Positions 41,435 through 50,446 of a DNA stretch of 64,000 nucleotides are shown here, piece after piece. The notes beneath the pieces are model-generated. The model searched no databases. It worked only from the letters and a program-made list of their open reading frames with translations, and was not told the origin of the DNA. Every line of letters begins with the position of its first letter. The stretch's first letter is position 1. This DNA comes from Labilithrix luteola (GTDB lineage Bacteria > Myxococcota_A > Polyangia > Polyangiales > Polyangiaceae). The translations under genes and the position numbers were made by a program. The stretch spans positions 1,240,001 to 1,304,000 of the forward strand of contig NZ_CP012333.1 in assembly GCF_001263205.1 (NCBI RefSeq). The letters run 5' to 3'.

Positions 41435-42190
41435 ATGGCGGATCCCATGCTCGACGTGCGGGGGCTGACGATCGGATGGGGCGAGGTTCCTCTCATCCGC
41501 AACATCACGTTTCGCGTGAACCGCGGCGAGGTGTTCGGCATCCTCGGAGGCAGCGGGAGCGGAAAGTCGACGTTGCTCCGCTTCCTGATCGGCCTCGAGC
41601 CGGTGAAGACGGGTGAAATCGACGTCGCAGGGAACGGACCGCCGAATCTCGACGACGGCCTCCCGCCCTACGGAGTGATGTTCCAGAGCGGCGCTCTTTT
41701 CGGTTCGATGAACGTCGTCGAGAACGTGGCCCTGCCGCTCGAGGAATGGACCGACCTTCCGCCCGATGCCATCCGCGCCATCGCCCGCGCGAAGCTTCGC
41801 ATCGTGGGGCTCGAGGCCGCCGCCGAGAAGTCGCCCGCCGAGCTCTCCGGCGGCATGCGCAAGCGTGCAGCGATCGCCCGTGCGCTCGCCCTCGAGCCCT
41901 CGCTCGTCTTCCTCGACGAGCCCTCGTCCGGTCTCGATCCCATCACGTCCGCCGAGCTCGACGAGCTGATCCTGACCCTCTCGCGCGCGCTGGGCCTCAC
42001 GGTCGTCGTCGTGACGCACCAGCTCGACAGCATCTTCCGCATCGCCGATCGCGTGCTCATGCTCGATCGGCCGAGCCGAAGCGTCATCGCGATCGGCGAC
42101 CCGCGCGCGCTGCGGGACAGCGACGATCCGCGCGTTCGAGATTTCTTCAATCCGGACGCTGTCGCCGAACGAATCGCGAGGGAACACTGA
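41435..42190 (+). CDS. mlaF: MlaF-type ABC transporter ATP-binding protein
   Basis: 251 residues from ATG 41435. Walker A is GGSGSGKST, the signature motif is ELSGGMRKRAAIARAL, Walker B is LVFLDEPSSGLDP and the switch His is in VVTHQLDSIF. FQSGALFGSMNVVENVALPL is characteristic of the MlaF/Ttg2A group. It couples ATP hydrolysis to lipid transport by the MlaE permease encoded just before it. The next gene starts inside the stop (TGATG), so the four-gene operon is tightly translated. Confidence 0.95.
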   Translation: MADPMLDVRGLTIGWGEVPLIRNITFRVNRGEVFGILGGSGSGKSTLLRFLIGLEPVKTGEIDVAGNGPPNLDDGLPPYGVMFQSGALFGSMNVVENVALPLEEWTDLPPDAIRAIARAKLRIVGLEAAAEKSPAELSGGMRKRAAIARALALEPSLVFLDEPSSGLDPITSAELDELILTLSRALGLTVVVVTHQLDSIFRIADRVLMLDRPSRSVIAIGDPRALRDSDDPRVRDFFNPDAVAERIAREH

Positions 42191-43161
42191 TGGCGGCAAC
42201 GACCAACCAGTACAAGCTCGGTCTCTTCGTCATCCTCGGGTTCTTGGCTGCCGTCACCGCCGCCATCGCGCTCGGAGCCCTGAGCTCGCGCAAAGAGAAG
42301 ATCGTCTACTACACGTACTTCAACGAGTCGGTCCAAGGCCTCGACGTCGGGGCGCCGGTGAAGTTCCGCGGCGTCACGATCGGACACGTCTCGGAGATCG
42401 CGGTGGCGCCCGATCATCGTCAGGTCGAGGTCGCCCAGGAAATCAACGTCCAGGACGTCGAGCGCATGGGACTCACGGGCGAAGGCTTCCCGACGAAACG
42501 ATTCCTCGTACCGCCCGACCTTCGCGCGCAGCTCGGGTCGCAAGGCATCACGGGCGTGAAGTACGTGTCGATCGACTTCTTCGACCCGCGCGTGTTTCCG
42601 CCTCCCGTGCTGCCCTTCCCGCCTCCCGCGAACTACATTCCGGCGGCACCGAGCCTGGTGAAGAATCTCGAGGACTCGGTGCAGAAGGCGATCGAGCGGC
42701 TTCCCGAACTGCTCGACAGCATCACGGTCGTCATCGGACGCGCGAACCGTATCCTCGCCTCGTTCGAAGACGCGGGCGTGAGCGACCACGCGGCAAGCAC
42801 ATTCATTCGCGCCGAAGAGGTTCTCGCCGTCCTTCGTTCGAGCATCCTGCATATCGATCAGGCACACCTCGGCGACCGAGCGTCCGAGACGCTGACCGAG
42901 GCGAAAGCCGCCGTCGCGAAGTTGAACGTGCTGCTCGAGAAGTTCGACGGCAACGAAGGGATCCTGGCGGCAGCGCAGCGCACCGCCGATTCCGCCGCGC
43001 AGCTCGGAAACGACGCCCGCGGAACGACGCGCGAGCTCGAGAGCACGCTGCGTGACGTGGGTGAGGCCGCCCAGGCGATCCGTTCGCTGGCACAGGCCCT
43101 CGATCGCGATCCTGACATCCTCGTCAAAGGGCGTTCGCAGGCAAAAGGAAAGTCGCCATGA
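42190..43161 (+). CDS. mlaD: MlaD-type (MCE domain) lipid-binding protein
   Basis: 323 residues from ATG 42190. A single N-terminal membrane anchor (LGLFVILGFLAAVTAAIAL) places the MCE domain in the periplasm: YYTYFNESVQGLDVGAPVKFRGVTIGHVSEI is the family hallmark. The C-terminal ~160 residues are helical (VQKAIERLPELLDSITVVIGRANRIL and later AKAAVAKLNVLLEKFDG), likely forming a long bundle or channel. It binds lipid and works with the preceding permease and ATPase. It overlaps the next gene as ATGA. Confidence 0.93.
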   Translation: MAATTNQYKLGLFVILGFLAAVTAAIALGALSSRKEKIVYYTYFNESVQGLDVGAPVKFRGVTIGHVSEIAVAPDHRQVEVAQEINVQDVERMGLTGEGFPTKRFLVPPDLRAQLGSQGITGVKYVSIDFFDPRVFPPPVLPFPPPANYIPAAPSLVKNLEDSVQKAIERLPELLDSITVVIGRANRILASFEDAGVSDHAASTFIRAEEVLAVLRSSILHIDQAHLGDRASETLTEAKAAVAKLNVLLEKFDGNEGILAAAQRTADSAAQLGNDARGTTRELESTLRDVGEAAQAIRSLAQALDRDPDILVKGRSQAKGKSP

Positions 43162-43799
43162 GACGCCTGGTTCTCGTCCTCGCGCTCCTCGGCCCCTGCG
43201 GGTGCGGTTCGGCGCTGCTCGAAAAAGCGGCGGTGGTACCGATCCGCTACTACACCCCCGAGCGCGTCGTTCCTCGGCTGACGTCCGCCTCGCAGGTCAC
43301 GGAGATGGGGCCGACGCAGGACAGACCGCCGGCGCCGAAGCTCCGCATCGGACGCGTCACCTCGGGGATCCATCTCCGCGAGCGCATCGTGCACCGTGAC
43401 GCCGCGTTCGAAGCAGGCTTCTACGAAGAGCGCCGGTGGACCGAGCGGCCCGAGGAGTTCGTGCGTCGAAGCCTTTCGCGCACGCTCTTCGAGGAACGCG
43501 GACTCACGCGGTCACTCGAAGGCGGCGCCCCGACGCTGGACGTCGACCTGCTCGCCTTCGACGAGCTTCGTCGAGGCCCGATGCACATCGCGCGCATCCA
43601 ACTTCGAATCCTCCTGCACGGCGACCGCAACGTGCTCGCCGAGGAGACGCTCACCGTCGATCGTCCGGCGCTCGGCGACGACATGGACTCGTTCGTTGCC
43701 GCGATGGCCGACGCTCTCGAGGCAACCTCGCACATCGTGGCCGACCGCGCGGTCTCGGCGCTCACGCCGGCGAGCGTGCCTGCGAACTCCGTGAGGTAG
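43158..43799 (+). CDS. ABC-type transport auxiliary lipoprotein (PqiC-like)
   Basis: 213 residues from ATG 43158, overlapping the mlaD stop. The signal peptide RRLVLVLALLGPCGCG ends in Cys. The mature part fits the transport-auxiliary lipoprotein family (PqiC/ABC_trans_aux): YYTPER near the start, LRIGRVTSGIHLRERIVHRDA and ERPEEFVRRSLSRTLFEERG. Such lipoproteins sit in the outer membrane and complete MCE-type lipid transport bridges. It is the last gene of the Mla-type operon and is followed by a promoter-like AT-rich stretch before the next gene. Confidence 0.88.
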   Translation: MRRLVLVLALLGPCGCGSALLEKAAVVPIRYYTPERVVPRLTSASQVTEMGPTQDRPPAPKLRIGRVTSGIHLRERIVHRDAAFEAGFYEERRWTERPEEFVRRSLSRTLFEERGLTRSLEGGAPTLDVDLLAFDELRRGPMHIARIQLRILLHGDRNVLAEETLTVDRPALGDDMDSFVAAMADALEATSHIVADRAVSALTPASVPANSVR

Positions 43800-43849
43800 C
43801 GCGGTTTCTCCGCGGAAAACTCGCGCCCGGCGACAAGCTCATCCTTTTA

Positions 43850-43878
43850 TTGAAATTGACTTCCGTTTTCATTTAATC
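43850..43878 (+). promoter_or_regulatory. Candidate sigma-70-type promoter
   Basis: TTGAAA (43850-43855) and TTAATC (43873-43878) are separated by 17 bp in an AT-rich island that stands out from the surrounding GC-rich sequence. It lies ~57 bp before the start of the Cys-rich lipoprotein gene at 43935. Confidence 0.55.
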
Positions 43879-43934
43879 AATGAGGAGGCACTCTGCTCCC
43901 CTTCGTGGAGCTGCTTGCCAAGGAAGCGACGCGC

Positions 43935-45041
43935 ATGCGCCCCGTCACGACCCGCCTCGTCAGCCTCTTCATCGCGGCCACTCCTCTCGTCGGCATCGCT
44001 GCCTGTTCGAGCAGCGACGATGACCTCGCCCAAGCCTCCTCGGCGGAGACGCCACAGGGCGGCTCGTCCACGAAAGACGCCGGTGGTTCGAAGAACGACG
44101 CCGACGCTTCGAAGTCCGACGACGAACCGACGACCACGAAAGACGCCGGGAAGGACGCCAAAGCCGACGGCTCCGTTGGCGATGCGAGCAACGATGGATC
44201 GACCGGTGACCCCGGCACGCCGTGCACCTCGGTGGGCGAGATCTACGAGCGTGCGTGCGGCGTCTGCGGAAAGCAGATCGCCTCGTGCAGCCCGAGCCAC
44301 GTCGTGACGGGCTACGGCGCGTGCAACGAGCCTCCGAAGGCGTGCGCGCCTGGCACCATCGAGACGACTGCCGCCTGCGGCTATTGCGGAACGACGAAGC
44401 GCACCTGCAACAACGCCTGCGAGTGGGTCGAAGAGGCCTGTCAGGGCGAGGTCACGAGCCCCACGCGCTGCCTGGCAGGGACCATCGACAATCGTGACGA
44501 GGGCTGCGCGCCCGGCATCAAGCGTCCTTGGAAGTGCGATGCCACCTGCGCGTGGACCGCGCCGACGATCTCGTGCGAGGAGGCCACGCGCCTGCTCGTG
44601 CTCGGCGAAACGGTCGGCTCGAAGACGACGCGTCAGTTCACGCAGCTCGACTCGAAAATCAAGCGCCTTACTTCGAGCGGCACGCCGTGCAAGCTCTCGA
44701 CGGCGACGGACAGCTATTACGCGTACGTCGAGGTTCGAAACCCGCACGCCAAATCCGCGAAGGTCGACCTCTTCGTGCGCGAGCCGGCGGGTCAGCCAGC
44801 CATCAGCGTGCTCGTCTCGGCGTACGCCACGCTCCCCGACAGCAGTGCGGCGGCGCGCCAAGCTTGCCTGACCGGCACCGAGCTCGCGTGCTTCCACGAC
44901 ATCAGCTACCGCGCCTGCCTCATGGATGACGACGCCGTGACCGTTCCGGCGAACGGCTCGGTGTGGGTCTACATCGGCAACTTCGACGGCACCGACCCGC
45001 GCGCGACCTTCGAGCTCACAGCCTCCATCACGGCGCTCTGA
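43935..45041 (+). CDS. Secreted Cys-rich lipoprotein (paralogue of next gene)
   Basis: 368 residues from ATG 43935 (a GTG at 43905 is in frame). The lipobox GIAAC follows a hydrophobic stretch. A Lys/Asp/Ser-rich linker (SKDAGKDAKAD-like) leads to a Cys-rich region with CGVCGKQIASC, CGYCGTTKRTC and CDATCAW, i.e. repeated CxxC pairs that probably form disulfides or bind metal. The last ~150 residues have beta character (YVEVRNPHAKSAKVDLFV, VWVYIGNFDGTDPRATFEL). The next gene, two bases downstream, is a shorter paralogue of the Cys-rich part. No function is known. Confidence 0.8.
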   Translation: MRPVTTRLVSLFIAATPLVGIAACSSSDDDLAQASSAETPQGGSSTKDAGGSKNDADASKSDDEPTTTKDAGKDAKADGSVGDASNDGSTGDPGTPCTSVGEIYERACGVCGKQIASCSPSHVVTGYGACNEPPKACAPGTIETTAACGYCGTTKRTCNNACEWVEEACQGEVTSPTRCLAGTIDNRDEGCAPGIKRPWKCDATCAWTAPTISCEEATRLLVLGETVGSKTTRQFTQLDSKIKRLTSSGTPCKLSTATDSYYAYVEVRNPHAKSAKVDLFVREPAGQPAISVLVSAYATLPDSSAAARQACLTGTELACFHDISYRACLMDDDAVTVPANGSVWVYIGNFDGTDPRATFELTASITAL

Positions 45042-45043
45042 TC

Positions 45044-45700
45044 ATGCAGTCGCGAACCATGACACGCGTGCTCGGGGTCCTCGTTCTCGCGACTTCGTTC
45101 GCCTCGGCATCGGTGGCCGCGTCGGGCTGCGCGACGGGCGAAGAGCTCCTGGCCTATCCCGTCGACGCCAGCAGCTCGATGCCGAACGACGAAGACCACA
45201 CGATCCCCGATGCCTCCGGGACCAAGCGCGACGCAGGCAAGACCGACGCAGGCAAAGACGCGGCAACCAAGGACGCGGGCGGCATCGACTGGGGTACGCC
45301 CCGTCCGAGCGGACCACCCACGGGTTCGGACTGCACGAAGGTCGGCGAGGAGTACGAGAACACCTGCGGGCAGTGCGGAATCCAGATCGCTCTCTGCCTC
45401 GACGGCAAGGTGGGCGCTTATGGCCCCTGCCGGAACGAGAAGCTCGGTCTCGGCAACTGCATCCCCGGGACGAGCAGCGCGAGCGCCTGCGGCTACTGCG
45501 GCACGAAGATCACGGCGTGCCGCAACGACTGCACCTGGACCGAGACGACCTGCAAAGGCCAGGTCATCGCGAGCGATCGCTGCATGCCAGGCGATATCGA
45601 GCAGCGCGTGGCCGATTGCGAGGACGGCGAGAAGCGCACCTTCGCCTGCACGGACACATGCACCTGGGGCACTCCCTCCTCGTGCATCCCATCACCCTAG
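45044..45700 (+). CDS. Secreted Cys-rich lipoprotein (paralogue of previous gene)
   Basis: 218 residues from ATG 45044. The signal peptide is LGVLVLATSFASASVAASGC, with a plausible lipobox. After a DAGKTDAGKDAATKDAGG linker come CGQCGIQIALC, CGYCGTKITACRNDC, and then MPGDIEQRVADC and CTDTCTWG, which align block for block with the previous protein. The extra C-terminal domain of the first protein is missing. Close spacing and matching architecture point to tandem duplication. Confidence 0.8.
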   Translation: MQSRTMTRVLGVLVLATSFASASVAASGCATGEELLAYPVDASSSMPNDEDHTIPDASGTKRDAGKTDAGKDAATKDAGGIDWGTPRPSGPPTGSDCTKVGEEYENTCGQCGIQIALCLDGKVGAYGPCRNEKLGLGNCIPGTSSASACGYCGTKITACRNDCTWTETTCKGQVIASDRCMPGDIEQRVADCEDGEKRTFACTDTCTWGTPSSCIPSP

Positions 45701-45803
45701 CCACCGAGTTCGTCGCTCTAGTCTCGCGTCGCGAGCCAGCGCATACTTCCACTCCGTGACCACGGGGTCGGCGCGCCGAAAGCACTCGCGACGAAGCGAG
45801 ACG

Positions 45804-46634
45804 ATGCGAGGGCGCGCGTTCATGGGCCTCCTCGCGCTTGCCGGCGCCGTGGGTTGCGGATGGATTGCGCCACTCCACGACCGTGATCCAGACGGACAGA
45901 GTCAGACCGATCCGCAAGACACCACGAGCCAGCCGCAGGATGCGGGCGTCACGCACGACGTCTTGGTCGAAGCCGAAGCCGGCGACGTTCGGGACGCCGC
46001 GCCTCCCTTTTGCGGGACGAATGCAGGCGCGCTCTTTTGCGACGACTTCGACGACGGCGGCGTCGGGGACGAGTGGAGCGGAACGGACGTGGTCCCCGGA
46101 GGGAACCTCGCCCTCGACGTCGACGTCGACGCCTCGCCATCGCGCGCCCTGCATGCGAGCGTGGGCCTCAAGGCCACTCTCCCACACGCCTTCCTCTTCA
46201 AGGACCTCGCCGACGGACCGCGCAACGTGACGTGTTCGTTCGACGTCTTCCGCGACACGCAGGGCGACGATATCTCCGCGGCTCTGGTCTATGCATTCGA
46301 GCTGAAGAACGGCAACAGGTACTGGCGGCTCGCCTTCACGCTCCAAGCGGGAAAACTGTCGATCGACGAGTTCCGAGACACGTACACCACCCACCTCCCC
46401 AAGACGTCCGATGGGACCGTGCCGAACCGGCAATCGGTCCACTTCGACGTCTCGGTCGTCTTCACCCCCGCCCCTCGTCTCGAGGTCAGGGTCGACGACA
46501 AGGTCGTCGTCGGGACGTCGAGTATCGATCCCAACCTCGACGCCGGAACGCTCCGGTCGACCATCGGGCTCGGCTTCACCGGCGGACCGATGGCGGCGTG
46601 GTCGATGCGCTACGACAACTTCATCTGCCGATGA
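45804..46634 (+). CDS. Secreted lipoprotein with LamG/concanavalin-like domain
   Basis: 276 residues from ATG 45804. The signal peptide FMGLLALAGAVGC is followed by an acidic Asp/Gln/Thr linker. FCGTNAGALFCDDFDDG marks the start of the globular part. The strands VTCSFDVFRDTQGDDISAALVYAFEL, RYWRLAFTLQAGKLSIDEF and LEVRVDDKVVVGTSSID, together with a final MRYDNFICR, are consistent with a jelly-roll (LamG-like) domain that binds carbohydrate or protein. Two preceding lipoproteins with similar linkers lie upstream. The ligand is unknown. Confidence 0.78.
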   Translation: MRGRAFMGLLALAGAVGCGWIAPLHDRDPDGQSQTDPQDTTSQPQDAGVTHDVLVEAEAGDVRDAAPPFCGTNAGALFCDDFDDGGVGDEWSGTDVVPGGNLALDVDVDASPSRALHASVGLKATLPHAFLFKDLADGPRNVTCSFDVFRDTQGDDISAALVYAFELKNGNRYWRLAFTLQAGKLSIDEFRDTYTTHLPKTSDGTVPNRQSVHFDVSVVFTPAPRLEVRVDDKVVVGTSSIDPNLDAGTLRSTIGLGFTGGPMAAWSMRYDNFICR

Positions 46635-46643
46635 GAAGTGAGC

Positions 46644-47471
46644 TCAGAATCGGCCGGACCAGATCGCCATGGGCGTTCCTGCCGGTGAGGTCCGGACGTC
46701 GAGAGTGGACACCACGGGGACCGAGCGCTTCGGGCGGGTGAGGTAGAAGACCGTCGCGAGACCGAGCGACACCACACCGACGCCGAGCGAGATCTCGGAG
46801 AGGGTGCCCTTCCGCTCGACGCTGCTCCTCTGCGCGTCGTCGCAACCGATATCGCAGTGCTTGGCATCGCGGTCGCTCAGGTAGAGCGCGCCGAACGTGG
46901 CCCAGCCGGCGATGCCCAGGACGCCCACGCCTCCGAAGATCCAGGCCGTCGCCGGTATCGGACGTGTCTCGATCGAGTCGGGATACGACGTCTGAACGGC
47001 GGCGGAGGCGACCTCGTAGGTCACGCCGATGGCTCGGTTCTTTTCGCCCTCGGAGAGAACGCCGTCACGCGTCACGTCGGCGCTTCCCTGCCGCGAGAAG
47101 ACGAAGTGATGGCTTCCTGGATCGAGCTCGATCGCGCGCGAGCCGAGAGCCACTCCGGACGAACCATCGATGGCCACCAAGACGCCAGGCACGTCGACGG
47201 CGTGTCCGTCACGAGCCGTCAGAACGACCGTGGGAATCGAGGCATCGACTTCGCTCTCCCATCGCGAGCAGGCGCGAACGACTTCACTCGGACACTTGTT
47301 GCGCGCACAGATTCGAAACTGCTCGCGGGCCGCAAGCAGCGCTCCTTTCCTACGGAGCTTCTGTCCTTCGACGGGAGCCGAGAAGCACTCGTTCGATGTC
47401 GAAGGTTCGGCCCAGGCCGTGGTGTCGGCGAGCACGACGAGCGTGAACGCCGCGAGTGCACCGAGCTTCAC
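46644..47471 (-). CDS. Hypothetical exported protein with PEGA-like domain and C-terminal membrane segments
   Basis: 275 residues from GTG 47471, which overlaps the kinase stop (GTGA), implying coupling. The signal peptide VKLGALAAFTLVVLADTTAWA leads to a Cys-containing helical part (KLRRKGALLAAREQFRICARNKCPSEV), then a PEGA-like beta domain (VPGVLVAIDGSSGVALGSRAIELDPGSHHFVFSRQG). Two hydrophobic segments (WIFGGVGVLGIAGWATFGALYL and LSEISLGVGVVSLGLATVFYL) follow, giving an envelope location. This architecture is common beside myxobacterial kinases. It may be a signalling partner of the kinase; the function is unproven. Confidence 0.82.
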   Translation of the reverse strand: MKLGALAAFTLVVLADTTAWAEPSTSNECFSAPVEGQKLRRKGALLAAREQFRICARNKCPSEVVRACSRWESEVDASIPTVVLTARDGHAVDVPGVLVAIDGSSGVALGSRAIELDPGSHHFVFSRQGSADVTRDGVLSEGEKNRAIGVTYEVASAAVQTSYPDSIETRPIPATAWIFGGVGVLGIAGWATFGALYLSDRDAKHCDIGCDDAQRSSVERKGTLSEISLGVGVVSLGLATVFYLTRPKRSVPVVSTLDVRTSPAGTPMAIWSGRF

Positions 47472-48982
47472 TTGCACTCCTCGACGAAGTGCGTGATGCC
47501 GGACTCGTCGATGTAGGAGCGAACCGTGCAAGGCGCGGTGGGGGTGGCGCGCGCGCTCGAACGAGGCGCGCTCGATGAGGCCGCGCTCGACGGGCCCGCG
47601 CTCGATGGGACCACGCTCGATACTTTCGGCGCGACATGCGATGCAGCCACCACCGTCCGTGCGCGGCCTGCATCGGGTGCCGGGGCTTCAGCCGAAAGTG
47701 TCACGGCAGGTGATGCTACGACGGAAGCCGCGGCTGGCGGAGGCGAAACGGGCACCGGCACCGCGACGTGCTCGACGGCCGCGCGCGGAGCCGTCGACGT
47801 GCCGGAGACGGAGCTCCGGACGAGGTAGCCGGTGACGAGGGCCAGGACGGCGACTGCTCCGATCAGCCACCTGCCCCGTCTTCGAGGCGTGGGAGGCGGA
47901 ACCGTCTTCGGCGCATCGATCGACAAGGACGCGGTCGTCTCGATCGGCGCCGTGCGCTCGCTGGGAGGCGGCAGCGGCGCGGGGGTCGCGCGCTGTTCGA
48001 CGTCCTCGGTGTCGCCAGCGGTGGTCTCGATCCGTGCCACGTATCGCGTGCGTTCGACGAGCACCTCGCCAGCGCGGGCCGCCACCCACTCCGCGACCCG
48101 ACGCGGACTCGCCACGGGCAGACTCGCTTCGAGCGCGACCGCCATCTCGTGCGCCGTCTGGAATCGCTTGCCCGGCGCTCGCTCGAGCGCGCGTAGGCAG
48201 ATCTCGTCGACGGCGGGCGGCACGTCCGGATTGAGCTCACTCGGAGGTTCGATCTCGCGATGGAGAACGGCCGCGAGGGTCTCGGCCTCGCCCGGTCGAC
48301 CGAAGAGCCGCTCCGACGTGAGCGACTCCCAGAGAAGGATGCCCGCCGCAAACACATCCGTGCGGCAGTCGATCTCCTTTCCGGTCACCTGCTCCGGGGC
48401 CATGTAAGCGAGCTTCCCACGTACCTCGCCCTCACGTGTCGAGTAGACCCGACCGAGCGCTTTGGCGATCCCGAAGTCGATGACACGCGAAGTGCCATCG
48501 GCTCCGACCATGACGTTCTGAGGGCTGACATCCCGATGAACGAGGTGAAGTGGTTTGCCGTCGTCACCTGTCACTTGGTGTGCCGCGTGGAGACCATGGA
48601 GCACTCCACACACGATGGCGGAGAGCACGCCGAGCGGGACGCGCGTGCCCTCGCCGTTCTCATCGAGGCGAAGAAGGTGCACCAGCGAGTCGCCATGCAC
48701 GTACTCCATGACGATGAAGAGCTCGCCATCGAGTGCCACGATATCGAGGGTTTGCGCGACATTTGGATGACGAATGCGCGCCGTCAGACGCGCCTCGTCC
48801 ATGAACATGGCGACGAAGGCTGGGTCCTTCGCGAATTGAGGGTGGAGCCTCTTGATGGCCACCGTTCGCGCGAACCCAATCGGTCCACGGAGACGTCCGT
48901 AGTGGATCGTGGCCATCCCCCCCGCGGCGATCTCCTCATGGATCACGTAGCGTCCTACGACGCGCGGAGTCGCTGGTACCAC
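47468..48982 (-). CDS. Membrane-bound Ser/Thr protein kinase with HRDVSPQN loop
   Basis: 504 residues from GTG 48982. The glycine loop is GGMATIHYG at 21-29, lysine K44, HRD at 149-151 and N156 in HRDVSPQN, where the usual Lys after HRDx is Ser (a common myxobacterial variant, not inactivating by itself). DFG is at 169-171 and APEQ follows. A single membrane helix lies at ~370-388, followed by a long Pro/Ser/Ala-rich extracytoplasmic tail that ends in CTVRSYIDESGITHFVEECK. It is divergent from the FHA-sigma-54 activator gene, with only 59 bp between starts, and coupled to the PEGA-like gene. It probably phosphorylates targets recognised by the FHA domain. Confidence 0.93.
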   Translation of the reverse strand: MVPATPRVVGRYVIHEEIAAGGMATIHYGRLRGPIGFARTVAIKRLHPQFAKDPAFVAMFMDEARLTARIRHPNVAQTLDIVALDGELFIVMEYVHGDSLVHLLRLDENGEGTRVPLGVLSAIVCGVLHGLHAAHQVTGDDGKPLHLVHRDVSPQNVMVGADGTSRVIDFGIAKALGRVYSTREGEVRGKLAYMAPEQVTGKEIDCRTDVFAAGILLWESLTSERLFGRPGEAETLAAVLHREIEPPSELNPDVPPAVDEICLRALERAPGKRFQTAHEMAVALEASLPVASPRRVAEWVAARAGEVLVERTRYVARIETTAGDTEDVEQRATPAPLPPPSERTAPIETTASLSIDAPKTVPPPTPRRRGRWLIGAVAVLALVTGYLVRSSVSGTSTAPRAAVEHVAVPVPVSPPPAAASVVASPAVTLSAEAPAPDAGRARTVVAASHVAPKVSSVVPSSAGPSSAASSSAPRSSARATPTAPCTVRSYIDESGITHFVEECK

Positions 48983-49041
48983 GAATTCAGATTACCCAAT
49001 TTCGTTCCGTAAACGTAGCCCGGGTACTGGCCCGACGTGGG

Positions 49042-50388
49042 ATGTCGCCGTATGGTTCGGCCGTGACAGCCAGCAACGTCGAGACGGTCTCCACGGTGTC
49101 CGGGGAAGACGCTCCGCTCCGATTCCTCGTCGTCAGCCCCCGTCAGACCTTTGCCGTTGACGTCCCGTCCGAAGGTACGCTGCGCATCGGGCGCGCGGAC
49201 GAATGCGAGGTCGTGATCGACGACGAATCCGTCTCACGCGTGCACGCCGTCGTTCGAATCGGCCCTCCGATGACGATCGAGGATGCCGGAAGCCGAAACG
49301 GCACCATCGTGGTCGGAACGAAGCTGGGGGCGCACGAGAGCATGCCCGTGCCTCTTGGCGGAGCGATCACGATCGGCCGCGCGGTGCTCATGCTCGATCG
49401 AACCGTCGATCTCCGCGAGCGACGAGCGCCCGAGTCGGAGACGTTCCCGCCGATCATCGCTTCTCCTCCCATGAAGAAGCTCTTCGAGACCATCGACACG
49501 ATCGCGGCGGCCCCGCTCTCCGCCCTCGTGCTCGGCGAGACGGGTGTCGGTAAAGACGTCGTCGCGCGCGCGATCCACGAGCGCTCGAAGCGTGCGTCGG
49601 CACCGTTCGTCGCCATCAACTGCGCGGCGCTCCCCGAGACGATCCTCGAGAGCGAGCTCTTCGGCTACGTGAAGGGTGCGTTCACGGGCGCCGATCGACC
49701 GAAGAAAGGTCTCTTCGAGGCGGCCGACGGCGGAACGATCTTCCTCGACGAAGTCGGCGAGCTGTCGATGACGACGCAAGCCAAACTGCTCCGCGTACTC
49801 GAGACGGGCGAGGTCATGCCGCTCGGCAGCTCGCAGGCGAAACACGTCGACGTTCGCGTCATCGCCGCGACGAATCGAGACCTTCGTGCGCTCGTCCTCC
49901 AGGCGAAGTTCCGCGGCGACCTCTTCTTCCGCCTCGACGGCATCTCCGTTCGGGTGCCCCCGCTGCGCGAGCGCCCCACCGACATCCGACCGCTCGCGGA
50001 GGCGTTCGTCACCCGAACGGCGACTCGCCTCGGACGAACTCCGCCGCGCATCGACCCCGTGGTCATTGCCACGCTCGAAGCGCACGACTGGCCTGGCAAC
50101 GTGCGCGAGCTGCGGAGCGTGATCGAGCGCGCCATGACCCTCGCCGGCTCCTCGCTTCTGCTCGGCACGGAGCATCTCGTGCTCAAGGGCGCGCTCAGCG
50201 CCGGGCCCGAGTCCCACGATCCCGGCCTCTCCTCCGACGAGCGGCGTGAGCGCGACCGCATCAATGCAGCGCTCCGAAGCACGTCGGGCAACCAGAGCGA
50301 AGCGGCCAAGCTGCTCGGCATGTCACGGCGAACGCTCATTCGTCGCCTCGAGCAGTACGAGATCGGAAGACCACGCAAGAACACCTGA
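49042..50388 (+). CDS. FHA-domain sigma-54-dependent activator
   Basis: 448 residues from ATG 49042. Residues ~25-115 are an FHA domain (LRIGRADECEVVIDDESVSRVHAVV, GSRNGTIV) that binds phosphothreonine. The AAA+ domain follows: Walker A GETGVGKD, the sigma-54 contact loop GAFTGA, Walker B TIFLDEVGEL, and R-finger block LRERPTDI. The C-terminal Fis helix-turn-helix is INAALRSTSGNQSEAAKLLGMSRRTLIRRLEQY. It turns on sigma-54 promoters, with input from phosphoproteins rather than a response regulator receiver. The divergent kinase gene is the obvious partner, and a sigma-54 promoter lies just downstream. Confidence 0.96.
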   Translation: MSPYGSAVTASNVETVSTVSGEDAPLRFLVVSPRQTFAVDVPSEGTLRIGRADECEVVIDDESVSRVHAVVRIGPPMTIEDAGSRNGTIVVGTKLGAHESMPVPLGGAITIGRAVLMLDRTVDLRERRAPESETFPPIIASPPMKKLFETIDTIAAAPLSALVLGETGVGKDVVARAIHERSKRASAPFVAINCAALPETILESELFGYVKGAFTGADRPKKGLFEAADGGTIFLDEVGELSMTTQAKLLRVLETGEVMPLGSSQAKHVDVRVIAATNRDLRALVLQAKFRGDLFFRLDGISVRVPPLRERPTDIRPLAEAFVTRTATRLGRTPPRIDPVVIATLEAHDWPGNVRELRSVIERAMTLAGSSLLLGTEHLVLKGALSAGPESHDPGLSSDERRERDRINAALRSTSGNQSEAAKLLGMSRRTLIRRLEQYEIGRPRKNT

Positions 50389-50402
50389 TCGCCCTCTCGC
50401 GC

Positions 50403-50418
50403 TGGCACGCGCGATGCT
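50403..50418 (+). promoter_or_regulatory. Sigma-54 (-24/-12) promoter
   Basis: TGGCACGCGCGATGCT matches TGGCACG-N4-TTGCW at all but one position. GG (50404-50405) and GC (50416-50417) are exactly 10 bp apart as required. It lies 15 bp past the activator stop; the predicted transcript starts about 18 bases before the next gene and carries its ribosome binding site. Confidence 0.75.
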
Positions 50419-50446
50419 CGCTCCGATCCTTCGAGGAGGAGACGTC

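Noticed and set aside
47468..48982. Kinase with Ser instead of Lys in HRDVSPQN taken as inactive
   Set aside because: This variant is common among myxobacterial kinases and the essential Asp, Asn, Lys and DFG are intact.
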